The notes under the pieces were generated by a model that was not told the DNA's origin, searched no databases, and saw nothing but the letters and a program-made list of their open reading frames with translations. A program made the translations under genes and the position numbers. From Pseudarthrobacter sulfonivorans (GTDB taxonomy: Bacteria; Actinomycetota; Actinomycetes; Actinomycetales; Micrococcaceae), in the NCBI RefSeq assembly GCF_014712225.1, contig NZ_JACXBW010000005.1, positions 1 to 64,000 of the forward strand: a DNA stretch of 64,000 nt, in the 5' to 3' direction. Shown in pieces: positions 8,178-16,705 of this stretch; position 1 is the stretch's first letter; each line of letters opens with the position of its first letter.

Positions 8178-9937
8178 GCCGCAGCCTCCGCCGTGACCTT
8201 GGTCAGCAGGATGCCGGCAGCCATGGACTCGCCAATGACGGCGGTGATGTCACCGACGACGCCGGACACGGGTGCCGCGATGGGGTTCTCCATCTTCATG
8301 GCCTCGAGGACGAACATCACTTCGCCCTTTGCCACCTTCTGGCCCGGCACTACGTTGATCTTGATGATGGTGCCCTGCATGGGGGCCTTGACGGTTCCGT
8401 CACTGACCACCTCGCGCTTGGCCCGTGCCTGCCGGGTACGGCTCACGGCGGCGACGGGATCGAGGGTTGAGGAGTCCGCCGCCACGGCGGGAGCTGCGGC
8501 ACCGTAGCCACCGGCAGAGCCGTAATCGCTAAAAGTTGGGATGATGAAGAAGCGTCCGGCCACTTCGACGTTGGCGCGGTCCACTGGCTCGGCTTCCGTG
8601 AAGTCCACGGATTCCTCCAGCCACAGGGTGCTGAAGCGCAGTTCCTGGAAGTCCGGGTGGGAAACGATGATCTTCGCGGCCGGGGCTGTGGTGGGCAGGC
8701 CCTCGATCTGCAACCGGTCCAGGCCGTCGAGCAGGCGCTTAATGGCCGTTTCGCGGTCAGGACCGTAGGCGATCAGCTTGCCGATCAGACTGTCGTAGAA
8801 CGGCAGCACGGTGTCGCCGGACTCGTAGCCGGCATCAAAACGCAGGCCCTCCCCCTCTGGCGCCTTCAGCACATCTACCGGTCCCGGCGCGGGCAGGAAG
8901 CGGCCCTCGGCGACGTCCTCGGCGTTGATGCGGGCTTCGATGGCTGCACCCTTGGGCTTCAGGTTGCCAAGGATGGAGAGCTTCTCCCCCGCTGCTACGC
9001 GGATCTGCTCCGCGATCAGGTCCACGCCGTGGACCATTTCCGTGACCGGGTGTTCGACCTGGATGCGGGTGTTCATTTCCAGGAAGTAGAACTTCTCGTC
9101 TTCGACCAGGAACTCGACGGTTCCGGCGCCGACGTAGCCCACTTCGCGGGCCAGCCGCACGGCGGACTCGCCCATCGCCTCGCGCAGTTCATCGGACAGG
9201 CCAGGAGCCGGGGACTCCTCAACCAGCTTCTGGTGGCGCCGCTGCACCGAGCAGTCGCGGTCACCGATGTAGACCGCGTTCCCGTGGGTGTCAGCGAAGA
9301 CCTGGACCTCGACGTGGCGTGCGTGGGTGAGGTAACGCTCGAGGTAGACCTCGCCGTTGCCGAAGGCCGCAGTGGCTTCGCGGACGGCTGCGTCGAAGGC
9401 TTCCTTGGCCTGGGGCTCGGAGTCGATGCGGCGCATGCCGCGTCCGCCGCCGCCGGCTGAGGCCTTCACCAGTACGGGGTAGCCGTGCTCGGCGCCGAAC
9501 GCCTCGACTTCAGCGGCGCTGGCAATGGCGCCCTCGGTGCCGGGCGCCAGGGGAACCTTGACGCGGATGGCGACGTCGCGGGCGGCGACCTTGCCGCCCA
9601 TGGTGGTGATCGCGTGCGCGGAGGGCCCAATGAATGTCAGGCCCGCGGCCGTGACCGCCTCGGCGAACTCCGGGTTTTCTGAGAGGAAACCGTAGCCCGG
9701 GTGGATCGCCTGGGCGCCGGACTCGAGGGCGGCTGCGATGATCTTGGGGATGTTCAGGTAGTTTTCGCTGGCGGGGCCGTCACCGAGGTTGATGGCGGTA
9801 TCAGCCACGCGGACGTGCAATGAGTCAGCGTCGGCAGTGGAGTACACGGCCACGGACTCGATGCCCAGGTCACGGCAGCTGCGGGACACCCGGACGGAAA
9901 TTTCGCCTCGGTTGGCGATGAGGATCTTGGTGAACAT
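8174..9937 (-). CDS. Acyl-CoA carboxylase alpha subunit (biotin carboxylase + BCCP)
   Basis: A 587-residue biotin-dependent carboxylase subunit starting MFTKILIANRGEISVRV at 9937 behind AAGGACC. The biotin carboxylase domain occupies about 1-450 (glycine loop KASAGGGGRGMR, FLEMNTRIQVEHPVTE); the biotin carrier domain is the last 75 residues with the biotinyl lysine in VLEAMKMENPI. It carboxylates biotin with ATP and bicarbonate and works with the carboxyltransferase subunit at 24235-25818, which is about 14 kb away but carries the same operator motif. Layout fits methylcrotonyl-, geranyl- or related acyl-CoA carboxylases. Confidence 0.93.
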   Translation of the reverse strand: MFTKILIANRGEISVRVSRSCRDLGIESVAVYSTADADSLHVRVADTAINLGDGPASENYLNIPKIIAAALESGAQAIHPGYGFLSENPEFAEAVTAAGLTFIGPSAHAITTMGGKVAARDVAIRVKVPLAPGTEGAIASAAEVEAFGAEHGYPVLVKASAGGGGRGMRRIDSEPQAKEAFDAAVREATAAFGNGEVYLERYLTHARHVEVQVFADTHGNAVYIGDRDCSVQRRHQKLVEESPAPGLSDELREAMGESAVRLAREVGYVGAGTVEFLVEDEKFYFLEMNTRIQVEHPVTEMVHGVDLIAEQIRVAAGEKLSILGNLKPKGAAIEARINAEDVAEGRFLPAPGPVDVLKAPEGEGLRFDAGYESGDTVLPFYDSLIGKLIAYGPDRETAIKRLLDGLDRLQIEGLPTTAPAAKIIVSHPDFQELRFSTLWLEESVDFTEAEPVDRANVEVAGRFFIIPTFSDYGSAGGYGAAAPAVAADSSTLDPVAAVSRTRQARAKREVVSDGTVKAPMQGTIIKINVVPGQKVAKGEVMFVLEAMKMENPIAAPVSGVVGDITAVIGESMAAGILLTKVTAEAAA

Positions 9938-9978
9938 GATGGTCCTTAGTAATAGGGCGCGGGATTCAGGGGCCGAAT

Positions 9979-10797
9979 TCAGCGCAGGATGCAGGCGTTG
10001 CGGCATTCGCCGATGCCGGAGATCGAAGTGGTGACGACGCTGCCGTCAACCAGGAATTCCTTGGGGTTGAGGCCGTCGCCCACACCCCCGGGTGTTCCGG
10101 TGAGGATCACGTCACCGGGGTTGAGCGTGGTGACCGCCGAGATGTAGCGGACCAGTTCAACCGGGCTGAACACCAGGTCCGCGGTATCGGCCTTCTGCTT
10201 GGTGAAACCGTCCACGGTGCAGGAGATCTCCAGCCCCGGCGCGGTGCCGGACTCGTCCGCCGTCAGGAGGAACGGGCCCAGCGGAGTGGTTGCGTCGAAG
10301 GTCTTGCCTTGGAGCCACTCGGTTGTCCGGCGCTGGAAGTCGCGGGCAGAGATGTCGTTGGCCACCGTGAACCCGGCAATCGCGGCGCTGGCTTCCTCCT
10401 CCGTGGCCCGTGAGACCCGGCTTCCGATCACAACGGCGAGCTCGGCCTCCCAGTCCACGGCCTCTGAGCCGGGCGGCAGGACGATGGGATCGTTGGCCCC
10501 GATCAGCGCGTCAGCGAACTTCGCAAAAAGCGTGGGGTGGGTTGGCAGCTCGCGGCCCATCTCCAGGATGTGCTCGCGGTAGTTCAGGCCAACGCAGACG
10601 ATTTTTCCGGGCGCTGTGACCAGCGGCGCGAAGTCAGCATCTTCCAGCGATAGGTTCGCTCCGTTGTACTGGTCCACGTCCGGTGAACCGGCGCGCAGCC
10701 ACTCGCCGACGTCGGCAAACGGCAACAGTGCCAGGGCGCCGTTTACCTCGACAGCGGCCGAGGTGCCGCCTTCAGTGCGTACTGTTGCGAGTTTCAT
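9979..10797 (-). CDS. Fumarylacetoacetate hydrolase-family protein
   Basis: A 272-residue FAH-fold protein (acylpyruvase, 2-oxo-hept-3-ene-dioate isomerase or hydratase relatives). It has VGLNYREHILEMG, the metal-binding acidic patch in AVDWEAELAVVIG, NDISARDFQRRTTEWLQGK and GDVILTGTPGGVGDG. The family hydrolyses C-C bonds of 2,4-dioxo acids or isomerises 2-oxo acids with Mg2+. Start ATG 10797 overlaps the ligase stop by ATGA. Its presence suggests that a ring-opened dioxo acid, not only a simple branched acid, passes through this pathway. Reaction unassigned. Confidence 0.88.
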   Translation of the reverse strand: MKLATVRTEGGTSAAVEVNGALALLPFADVGEWLRAGSPDVDQYNGANLSLEDADFAPLVTAPGKIVCVGLNYREHILEMGRELPTHPTLFAKFADALIGANDPIVLPPGSEAVDWEAELAVVIGSRVSRATEEEASAAIAGFTVANDISARDFQRRTTEWLQGKTFDATTPLGPFLLTADESGTAPGLEISCTVDGFTKQKADTADLVFSPVELVRYISAVTTLNPGDVILTGTPGGVGDGLNPKEFLVDGSVVTTSISGIGECRNACILR

Positions 10798-12329
10798 GCT
10801 CCCCACCCCAGGTTGGCTTTAAGTGTGGACTTCACGAGTTTGCCGGCGGCGGAGCGCGGCAGCTGCTCTGCGCCCATGAAGACGATCTTTTTGGGAATTT
10901 TGTACCCGGCCAGATGCGATCGCAGGAACGTGGACAGTTCCTCGCCGCTGGCACTGAGTCCGTTGCGGAGTACGACGACGGCGCGCACCTCTTCGTCCCA
11001 GCGGGGGTCCGGAACTCCCACCACTGCGGCTTCGAGGACGGCGGGATGCAGGTACAGAGCCTGCTCGATTTCCGCGCAGTAGACGTTCTCGCCACCGGTC
11101 TTGATCATTTCCTTGAGCCGGTCGCGGAAAAAGTAGTAGCCACGCTCATCCTGCACCGCGAGGTCACCGGTGTGGAGCCAGCCGCCGCGGAATGCTTCGG
11201 CCGTGGCTTCGGGGCGGCCGTAGTAGCCGGTCATCACGGAGGGTCCCTTGACGCAGATCTCGCCGAGCTCGCCGGGGGCGACCGGCGCACCGAGCGGATC
11301 CTGGAGTTGCGCCTCGGCGAGCAGGTATTCCGTGCCGATCGAGCCGTCAACGGAGGGATCGAGCATGTCCTGGGGCTTAAGTCGTGTGACCATGGGTCCG
11401 GCTTCGGTCAGGCCGTACCGGAAGTACAGTTCGGCGCCGGGCAGCAGATCCGTGAAGAGCTGCTTGTCCGGCATCCGCAGCAGGCCCGCCCCGGTGTGGA
11501 CTGCCTTGAGGTGGGTCCTGATGGCCTGATCCGCGAAGACGCCGCTTTCCATGAGGCGGCGCATCATGTTCGGAATCAGGAACGTGTTGGTGATCCGTTC
11601 CCGGCCCACGAGGTCCACGATGAGTTCGTCGTTGAACTTCTCGGCGATGACGCTGGTGGCGCCTGCGATGAAGTGCGGGACCAGCCAGCACAGCAATGCG
11701 GCGGAGTGGAACAGCGGCGTGACAATCAGGCCGCGTTCTTCCTGCCGGGCGCCCATTTTGCAGTCGTACATTTCGTTGAATGCGTTCGCGCCGGCGGCGC
11801 CGTGGGAGACGATGACGCCCTTTGGGGTGCCGGTGCTGCCTCCGGTGTAAATGATGCAGAGGGGGCTCTCGAGAGTGGTGACGTCTTCGAGCGGACCGGA
11901 GCCGGTGCGCAGGCCTTCGGTGTCCGGGCCCTGGCGGATCAGCCGCGGCAGTTCCTCTTCTGTGCGGCCGAGGATTTCAAGGGCTTCCTCGGCGTTGGGA
12001 ATCATGCGTTCTTCGACCAGGAGGACCTTGGCGCCGGTCTCCTTGATGCCGGCGGCAAGTTCCGCCGGGGCCCAGCGCCAGTTGTAGGCGACGTAGGTGC
12101 CACCGGCGGCGGCGACGCCAAAGAAGACTTCAGCGTTGAAGACCGAGTTGCCGGCCAGGACGCCAACGTTGTCCCCCGCGCGGATACCGGCGTCCCGCAG
12201 GCCCCGTCCCAGGCTCCACGCGCTCTCCGCCAGCTCGGCAAAGGTCAGTCGGCTGACGCCATCGACGACGGCCTCGCGCGTCGGGTAGCGACGGTGGTTT
12301 AGTCTGATCCACTCACCAATCGTTCGCAT
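10794..12329 (-). CDS. Acyl-CoA synthetase (FadD-type)
   Basis: A 511-residue ANL ligase starting MRTIGEWIRLNHRRYPT at 12329 behind GAGGAGATAACA. Motifs: P-loop CIIYTGGSTGTPKGVIVSH, YGLTEAGPMV, GWLHTGDLAVQDERGYYFFRDRLK split over the hinge, and the catalytic lysine in RSAAGKLVKSTLK. First gene of a five-gene unit (ligase, FAH, carboxylase alpha, CitE lyase, MaoC) controlled from operator copy 3. It probably makes the CoA ester entering the pathway; it is the closest in context to FadD35-type ligases of leucine-like clusters. Confidence 0.9.
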   Translation of the reverse strand: MRTIGEWIRLNHRRYPTREAVVDGVSRLTFAELAESAWSLGRGLRDAGIRAGDNVGVLAGNSVFNAEVFFGVAAAGGTYVAYNWRWAPAELAAGIKETGAKVLLVEERMIPNAEEALEILGRTEEELPRLIRQGPDTEGLRTGSGPLEDVTTLESPLCIIYTGGSTGTPKGVIVSHGAAGANAFNEMYDCKMGARQEERGLIVTPLFHSAALLCWLVPHFIAGATSVIAEKFNDELIVDLVGRERITNTFLIPNMMRRLMESGVFADQAIRTHLKAVHTGAGLLRMPDKQLFTDLLPGAELYFRYGLTEAGPMVTRLKPQDMLDPSVDGSIGTEYLLAEAQLQDPLGAPVAPGELGEICVKGPSVMTGYYGRPEATAEAFRGGWLHTGDLAVQDERGYYFFRDRLKEMIKTGGENVYCAEIEQALYLHPAVLEAAVVGVPDPRWDEEVRAVVVLRNGLSASGEELSTFLRSHLAGYKIPKKIVFMGAEQLPRSAAGKLVKSTLKANLGWGA

Positions 12330-12393
12330 TGTTATCTCCTCGGTCGGGCTGATGTGGCCGTTGCCGGATTCCACCAAGCTTGCACCTCAACGT

Positions 12394-12409
12394 ACAAGCG
12401 TTCGTTCGA
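12394..12409. promoter_or_regulatory. TetR-type operator copy 3
   Basis: ACAAGCG-TT-CGTTCGA, 65 bases upstream of the ligase start at 12329 and therefore in front of the five-gene ligase-to-MaoC unit. Confidence 0.78.
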
Positions 12410-12480
12410 TAGCTTAGTCTGAGATGGTTCCCGCCGCAAGAGGGCGACGGTCCCGCTCCATTCTTCAGGCTGTAGAAACG

Positions 12481-12530
12481 CGGGAAGCCGACTCCACCGC
12501 GCAGTGCGCGCAACGGAGCCGGCTTCCCGG
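12481..12530 (-). terminator. Terminator after the liv-usp unit
   Basis: CGGGAAGCCGACTCC (12481-12495) pairs with GGAGCCGGCTTCCCG (12516-12530) with one mismatch. It lies 17 bases beyond the stop of the universal stress protein gene. Confidence 0.7.
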
Positions 12531-12546
12531 TAGTTATTGCGGATTC

Positions 12547-12936
12547 TTAGCGTTTGACCGCCAAGACCGGGCACTCCACGCCCATGAGCAGATCCTGGGC
12601 TACGCTGCCAAGCACCAGCTTGCCGACGGGGCTTCGCCGCCTCAGTCCTATCACCAGCATCGACGCCGGCAGTTCCGCGGCCAGCTCCTCGATTTCCTCT
12701 GCCGCGGTTCGGCCGCGGACAAACTGTTTGAGCTGATACGCCACACCGGAGCCCGCCAGTTCCTCTTCAACTTCGGCCATGTCGGCGGTATCGGAAAAGG
12801 CCTTGCTCATGTCTTCTCCGCCGGGTCCGGCGTTGACGACGTAGAGCGGTTGGCCGGTCAGCTTCGCCATTTCGATGCCGCGGGTAACGGCGGCCCGGCC
12901 TTCAGGGCGGGGCACATAGGCAACGAGGATGGTCAT
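12547..12936 (-). CDS. Universal stress protein (UspA family)
   Basis: A 129-residue single Usp domain: MTILVAYVPRPEGRAAV at the start, and a C-terminal ATP-binding-type loop VIGLRRRSPVGKLVLGSVAQDLL that resembles G-2x-G-9x-G(S/T). It overlaps the LivF stop (ATGA) and is the last gene of the ABC importer unit, which is unusual but known for catabolic operons in actinobacteria. Its role is probably regulatory or protective; no enzymatic function can be assigned. Confidence 0.9.
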   Translation of the reverse strand: MTILVAYVPRPEGRAAVTRGIEMAKLTGQPLYVVNAGPGGEDMSKAFSDTADMAEVEEELAGSGVAYQLKQFVRGRTAAEEIEELAAELPASMLVIGLRRRSPVGKLVLGSVAQDLLMGVECPVLAVKR

Positions 12937-13727
12937 TTGGCCTCCGAAGGAAGAGCAGTTGAAGGTTGCTCAGGTGCTAAGCCGGGATTGGCATCAGGGG
13001 CCGGGTCTGCCGAGGCGCCGAGATAGACCTGCTGGACCATCTTGTCTGCCTTCAGTTCAGCGGACGTGCCGGAGGTCAGGACGCGGCCGCCGCTCATGAG
13101 GTAGCCGCGGTCCGCCAAGCCCAGGGCTGCGTGCGCGTTCTGCTCCACCAACACGATCGTCAGACCGGATTCGCGGCGCAGTTCACCGAGAACCTCCATG
13201 ATCCGCGCGGTCATCTGCGGAGCCAGACCCAGGCTGGGCTCGTCCAGCAGCATCACTTTGGGACGGCTGAGCATGGCCCGGCCGATCGCCAGCATCTGTT
13301 GTTCGCCGCCACTGAGAGTGCCTGCCAGCTGGTTGGACCGCTCCGCCAGCCGGGGAAAGATGTCGAACACTCTCTCGATGGTGGCTTTGGCAGTGCCGGA
13401 GCGGCGGGACACGTAACCACCCAGGACGAGGTTGTCATGCACTGTCAGAGACGAGAACACCTGCCGGCCCTCAGGGACGAGGACACAGCCAAGCTTGACT
13501 ATGCCGGCCTGCGAGAGCTTTTCGGTGCCTCGCTCGGCGATCCGGATGTTCCCACGCCGCAGCTTATGGGACCGGGCCACAACGTTAAGGAGGGTACTTT
13601 TACCGGCACCGTTGGGGCCGATGATCGTGACGATCTCACCTTCCGCGGCCTCGAACGATACGTCGTAGAGCACCTGCGCCCTGCCGTAGGAGTAGTTGAC
13701 TTTGGAGACTTCCAGCATCTTGGTCAT
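12933..13727 (-). CDS. livF: Branched-chain-type ABC importer ATPase LivF
   Basis: A 264-residue ABC ATPase of the HAAT (LivF) type starting MTKMLEVSKVNYSYG at 13727 behind GGAGGTAATCC and overlapping the upstream stop (ATGA). Walker A GPNGAGKST, signature LSGGEQQMLAIGRAM, Walker B VMLLDEPSLGLAP and the H-loop region are all intact. The C-terminus has about 25 extra residues rich in Pro and Ala. It pairs with the LivG domain fused to LivM. Confidence 0.93.
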   Translation of the reverse strand: MTKMLEVSKVNYSYGRAQVLYDVSFEAAEGEIVTIIGPNGAGKSTLLNVVARSHKLRRGNIRIAERGTEKLSQAGIVKLGCVLVPEGRQVFSSLTVHDNLVLGGYVSRRSGTAKATIERVFDIFPRLAERSNQLAGTLSGGEQQMLAIGRAMLSRPKVMLLDEPSLGLAPQMTARIMEVLGELRRESGLTIVLVEQNAHAALGLADRGYLMSGGRVLTSGTSAELKADKMVQQVYLGASADPAPDANPGLAPEQPSTALPSEAK

Positions 13728-15676
13728 CGGATTACCTCCGGTTCGAGGGGCTCGTCCACGGCTTTCACGGAGTCGCTCGGGACGCCCAGATAGGCATCGA
13801 TGACGGCCTGGTCGCCCTGGACTTCGGCAGGGGTTCCAACCTTGAGGGTGGCGCCGAAGTTGACCACGTGCACCCTGTCGGCACACGCCATCACAAACTC
13901 CATGTCGTGTTCGATCACCAGGACGGCGATCCCTTCGCGTCCGAGCTGTCGCAGCAGGACCAGCAGGGACTTCTTTTCCGCCTTGTTGAGGCCTGCGCAG
14001 GGTTCATCGAGCAGCAGCACCTTCGGGCTTGATACCAGGGCCCTCGCGATCTCGATCTTCTTTTGCTGGCCGAGTGAGAGGTTTTTTGCGTCCTCGGATG
14101 CGAACCGGGCCAGGCCAAGACGGTCCAGGACCTCATGCGCCAGCTTGTCCAGTTCCCGTTCCTCCCGAAGGGCTCCGGGGGTCGGGACGGATGAACGGAG
14201 CATTCCGATGTGCCCTCGAAGGTGCGCTCCCACCTTGACGGTGGAGAGAACATCCATGCCTTCGAAGAGGCAGGGGGTCTGGAAGGAACGGCTCAGCCCG
14301 TGGCGGGCCACAACATGCGCCGGTTTTCCTGTCACTTGCTCATCGAGGATCGAGACCGTTCCCGCCGTTGGCAGGAGGTTTCCGGAGAGCAGGTTGACCA
14401 AAGTGGACTTGCCAGCGCCGTTAGGGCCAATAACCGCCAGCACCTCGCCCGCATAGATGTCCAGAGAGATGTCATTGACGGCGGTGACGCCACCAAAGCG
14501 CTTCACCAAACCCCGCGCAGAGAGGACTACTTCGCCCAGCGCATGGCCTTCGAGCTCCCGCACGGTATCGTCGGTCACCCGGGCCTGGGCCATGGTGACG
14601 TACTCTTCGTCTTGGGTTGCCGGTTCCGCGGTGGCAGGCTTTTTCTTGATCCTTTGGACGATACTCTCCGCCACGCCGACGATCCCGTCGGGCCGCAGGA
14701 TCAGGATCACCACGAGGAGGGCGCCCAGGACGAGTGTCTGTCCGGCGCCCACAGCTGCAGAGCCCAAAAGCTGCGTCAGGACTCCCTCAATGCTCTGGTG
14801 CAGGAATTCCAGCACGATCGCGCCAACCACCGCACCCCATGGCGAACGCATGCCGCCGAGGACGGCGATCACCAGCACGTCAATGGCCGTGGCCACCCCA
14901 AAGGGGGGCGGATTCACATACATGACCTGATGCGCATACAGTGATCCGGCCAGGCTACTGATCACTGCGGAGGCAATGAAGACCTTGGTTTTGGATGCCA
15001 CGATGTCGATTCCGGCCGAGGCTGCGGCAGCCTCGTGTCCGCGGATTGCCTTCAGGGCGCGGCCTTCACGACCAACAGCAAGACGCAGGCAGCCCCACAG
15101 GACAAGTCCGACGAGCAGCCAGTTCAGGATCAAGTGCTGGCTGGTGTCGAAGAGTTCGAATCCGAACACGTCAAGGGCCATAAGCGGCAGGCCGGAGGAA
15201 CCGCCCGTGATTTCAAGATTGTTCACCAGCAGGAAGAAAACTTCGCTCAGCGCGAGGGTTCCCATCGCGAGGAAGTGGCCCCGCAGGCGGAAAATGGGCC
15301 GGCCGAGCAGGTACGCTGCTCCGGCGGCCACTCCAGCACTGACAACGATGGCCGCGATTCCCAGCCAGCCAAAGTTCATGGTCAACAGGGCGCTGCCGTA
15401 AGCTCCTACCCCGTAAAATGCGCCGACTGCGAGCGAGAACTGGCCTGCGTAGCCGGTCACTGGAATCATGCCCAGTGCCAGCAGTGCCATCAGGCCGACG
15501 CTGGCCCCGATGCCCTGCCAGTAGCTACTGAGCCCGAGTCCGGCGGCGGCGACCACGATGATCCACACCAGCGCAGCGGCCCCATGGAACCACCTCAGGC
15601 CGTTGCCGGTCGCAGTGCCAGGGTGTGCTGCAGAGGCACGGGCACGATCGTTCTTGGTGATTGAAGACCTAGACAC
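13724..15676 (-). CDS. LivM permease fused to LivG ATPase
   Basis: A 650-residue fusion. Residues about 25-345 are a LivM-type permease with eight to ten membrane helices (GMIPVTGYAGQFSLAVGAFYGVGAY is the family hallmark, here quoted in part as GYAGQFSLAVGAFYG). A linker of about 40 residues leads to a LivG ATPase domain (about 385-640): Walker A GPNGAGKST, signature LSLGQQKKIEIARAL, Walker B VLLLDEPCAGLN. The GTG start at 15676 overlaps the LivH stop by 8 bases. Separate LivM and LivG are the rule in E. coli; the fusion fixes stoichiometry. Confidence 0.92.
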   Translation of the reverse strand: MSRSSITKNDRARASAAHPGTATGNGLRWFHGAAALVWIIVVAAAGLGLSSYWQGIGASVGLMALLALGMIPVTGYAGQFSLAVGAFYGVGAYGSALLTMNFGWLGIAAIVVSAGVAAGAAYLLGRPIFRLRGHFLAMGTLALSEVFFLLVNNLEITGGSSGLPLMALDVFGFELFDTSQHLILNWLLVGLVLWGCLRLAVGREGRALKAIRGHEAAAASAGIDIVASKTKVFIASAVISSLAGSLYAHQVMYVNPPPFGVATAIDVLVIAVLGGMRSPWGAVVGAIVLEFLHQSIEGVLTQLLGSAAVGAGQTLVLGALLVVILILRPDGIVGVAESIVQRIKKKPATAEPATQDEEYVTMAQARVTDDTVRELEGHALGEVVLSARGLVKRFGGVTAVNDISLDIYAGEVLAVIGPNGAGKSTLVNLLSGNLLPTAGTVSILDEQVTGKPAHVVARHGLSRSFQTPCLFEGMDVLSTVKVGAHLRGHIGMLRSSVPTPGALREERELDKLAHEVLDRLGLARFASEDAKNLSLGQQKKIEIARALVSSPKVLLLDEPCAGLNKAEKKSLLVLLRQLGREGIAVLVIEHDMEFVMACADRVHVVNFGATLKVGTPAEVQGDQAVIDAYLGVPSDSVKAVDEPLEPEVIR

Positions 15677-16538
15677 GTTCGACCACCAACTTTCGGGTCA
15701 GGCCCTGCGGTCGAAGGATCAGCAGGGCGATCAGGAGGACGAACAGGATGGTCTCTGAATGCGCGGTGGAGATGCTTCGGGAGGCAACATTTTCCACAAG
15801 TGCGATGAGGAACCCGCCAGCCAGGGTCAAACCGATTTTGTCGAAGCCGCCCAAGATGGCGGCGATAAAGCCCTTAAGGCCGAGCGCGAAGCCCGCACCG
15901 ACGGTAATGAACGACGTCGGGACCTGGGTGGCCAGAACCGCGCCGGCAACTGCGCCGGAGAGTGCAAAGGCAACGGTGGCCATGAACGTGAGGTTGATGC
16001 CTACCACGCCCGCCGCGTAACTGTTCACGGCGCAGGCGCTGAGCGCCTTGCCGGTGAGCGTGCGTTCAAAAAACAACGCAAGGGCCACGTAGGCGATGAG
16101 GGCGATGCCGATGACCCAGAAAGCCTGTTGCGGCAACGATGCCCCGAAGACATTAACCGGCCCGCCGGCCGTGATGGGATCGAACTGACGCGGGCCGGTT
16201 CCGAAGATCAGCTGGAGGATTGACCGGATGACGATGCCAACGCCGAGGGTCACGATGGTCTGTACCAGCAGGCCCTGCTTCCGCAGCGGGAAGATCGCCA
16301 GGTGGTACATCAGGACGCTGGCAACCGCTCCCGTCAGCGCACCAACACCGATCGCGGCGAGCGGTGGAAGGACAGCCGATGCTACAACCGCCCCGAAAGC
16401 CCCGGCAACAGCGATGTCGCCCTGGGCAAAGTTGACCATCCCGGTCATGCGGTGAATCACTACGTAGCCGATGCCCATCGAGCCGTAGATGGCGCCCACT
16501 GCTAGCGCCGAAAGCACTAGTTGCAACGCAACTTCCAT
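15669..16538 (-). CDS. livH: Branched-chain-type ABC permease LivH
   Basis: A 289-residue inner-membrane permease with about eight helices. YVVIHRMTGMVNFAQGDIAVAG contains the family signature TGMVNFAQGD, and GLKGFIAAILGGFDKIG is the conserved cytoplasmic loop contacting the ATPase. First gene of the livH-livMG-livF-usp unit; it diverges from the binding-protein gene with operator copy 4 between them. Confidence 0.93.
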   Translation of the reverse strand: MEVALQLVLSALAVGAIYGSMGIGYVVIHRMTGMVNFAQGDIAVAGAFGAVVASAVLPPLAAIGVGALTGAVASVLMYHLAIFPLRKQGLLVQTIVTLGVGIVIRSILQLIFGTGPRQFDPITAGGPVNVFGASLPQQAFWVIGIALIAYVALALFFERTLTGKALSACAVNSYAAGVVGINLTFMATVAFALSGAVAGAVLATQVPTSFITVGAGFALGLKGFIAAILGGFDKIGLTLAGGFLIALVENVASRSISTAHSETILFVLLIALLILRPQGLTRKLVVERV

Positions 16539-16598
16539 GAGAAGCCCTTCTCAAACAGGTGGAACCCGGAGACCATCTGGTCCACGGGCCATTGACAT

Positions 16599-16614
16599 AC
16601 AAGCGTTCGTTCGT
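16599..16614. promoter_or_regulatory. TetR-type operator copy 4
   Basis: ACAAGCG-TT-CGTTCGT between the divergent livH and binding-protein genes. It can control the whole importer. Confidence 0.8.
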
Positions 16615-16705
16615 TTTGATGGAGTTTACGAGCGTGATCCACGTCATGTCAACGCTCACCCCAACTCACCGCACCGGCAATGCTGCCGGGATGAAAGGCA
16701 GACCA

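Noticed and set aside
10683..12302. 539-codon open frame on the plus strand opposite the ligase and FAH genes
   Set aside because: Long only because of high G+C on the antisense strand; amino-acid composition is unlike a real protein, and the opposite strand carries complete ligase motifs.
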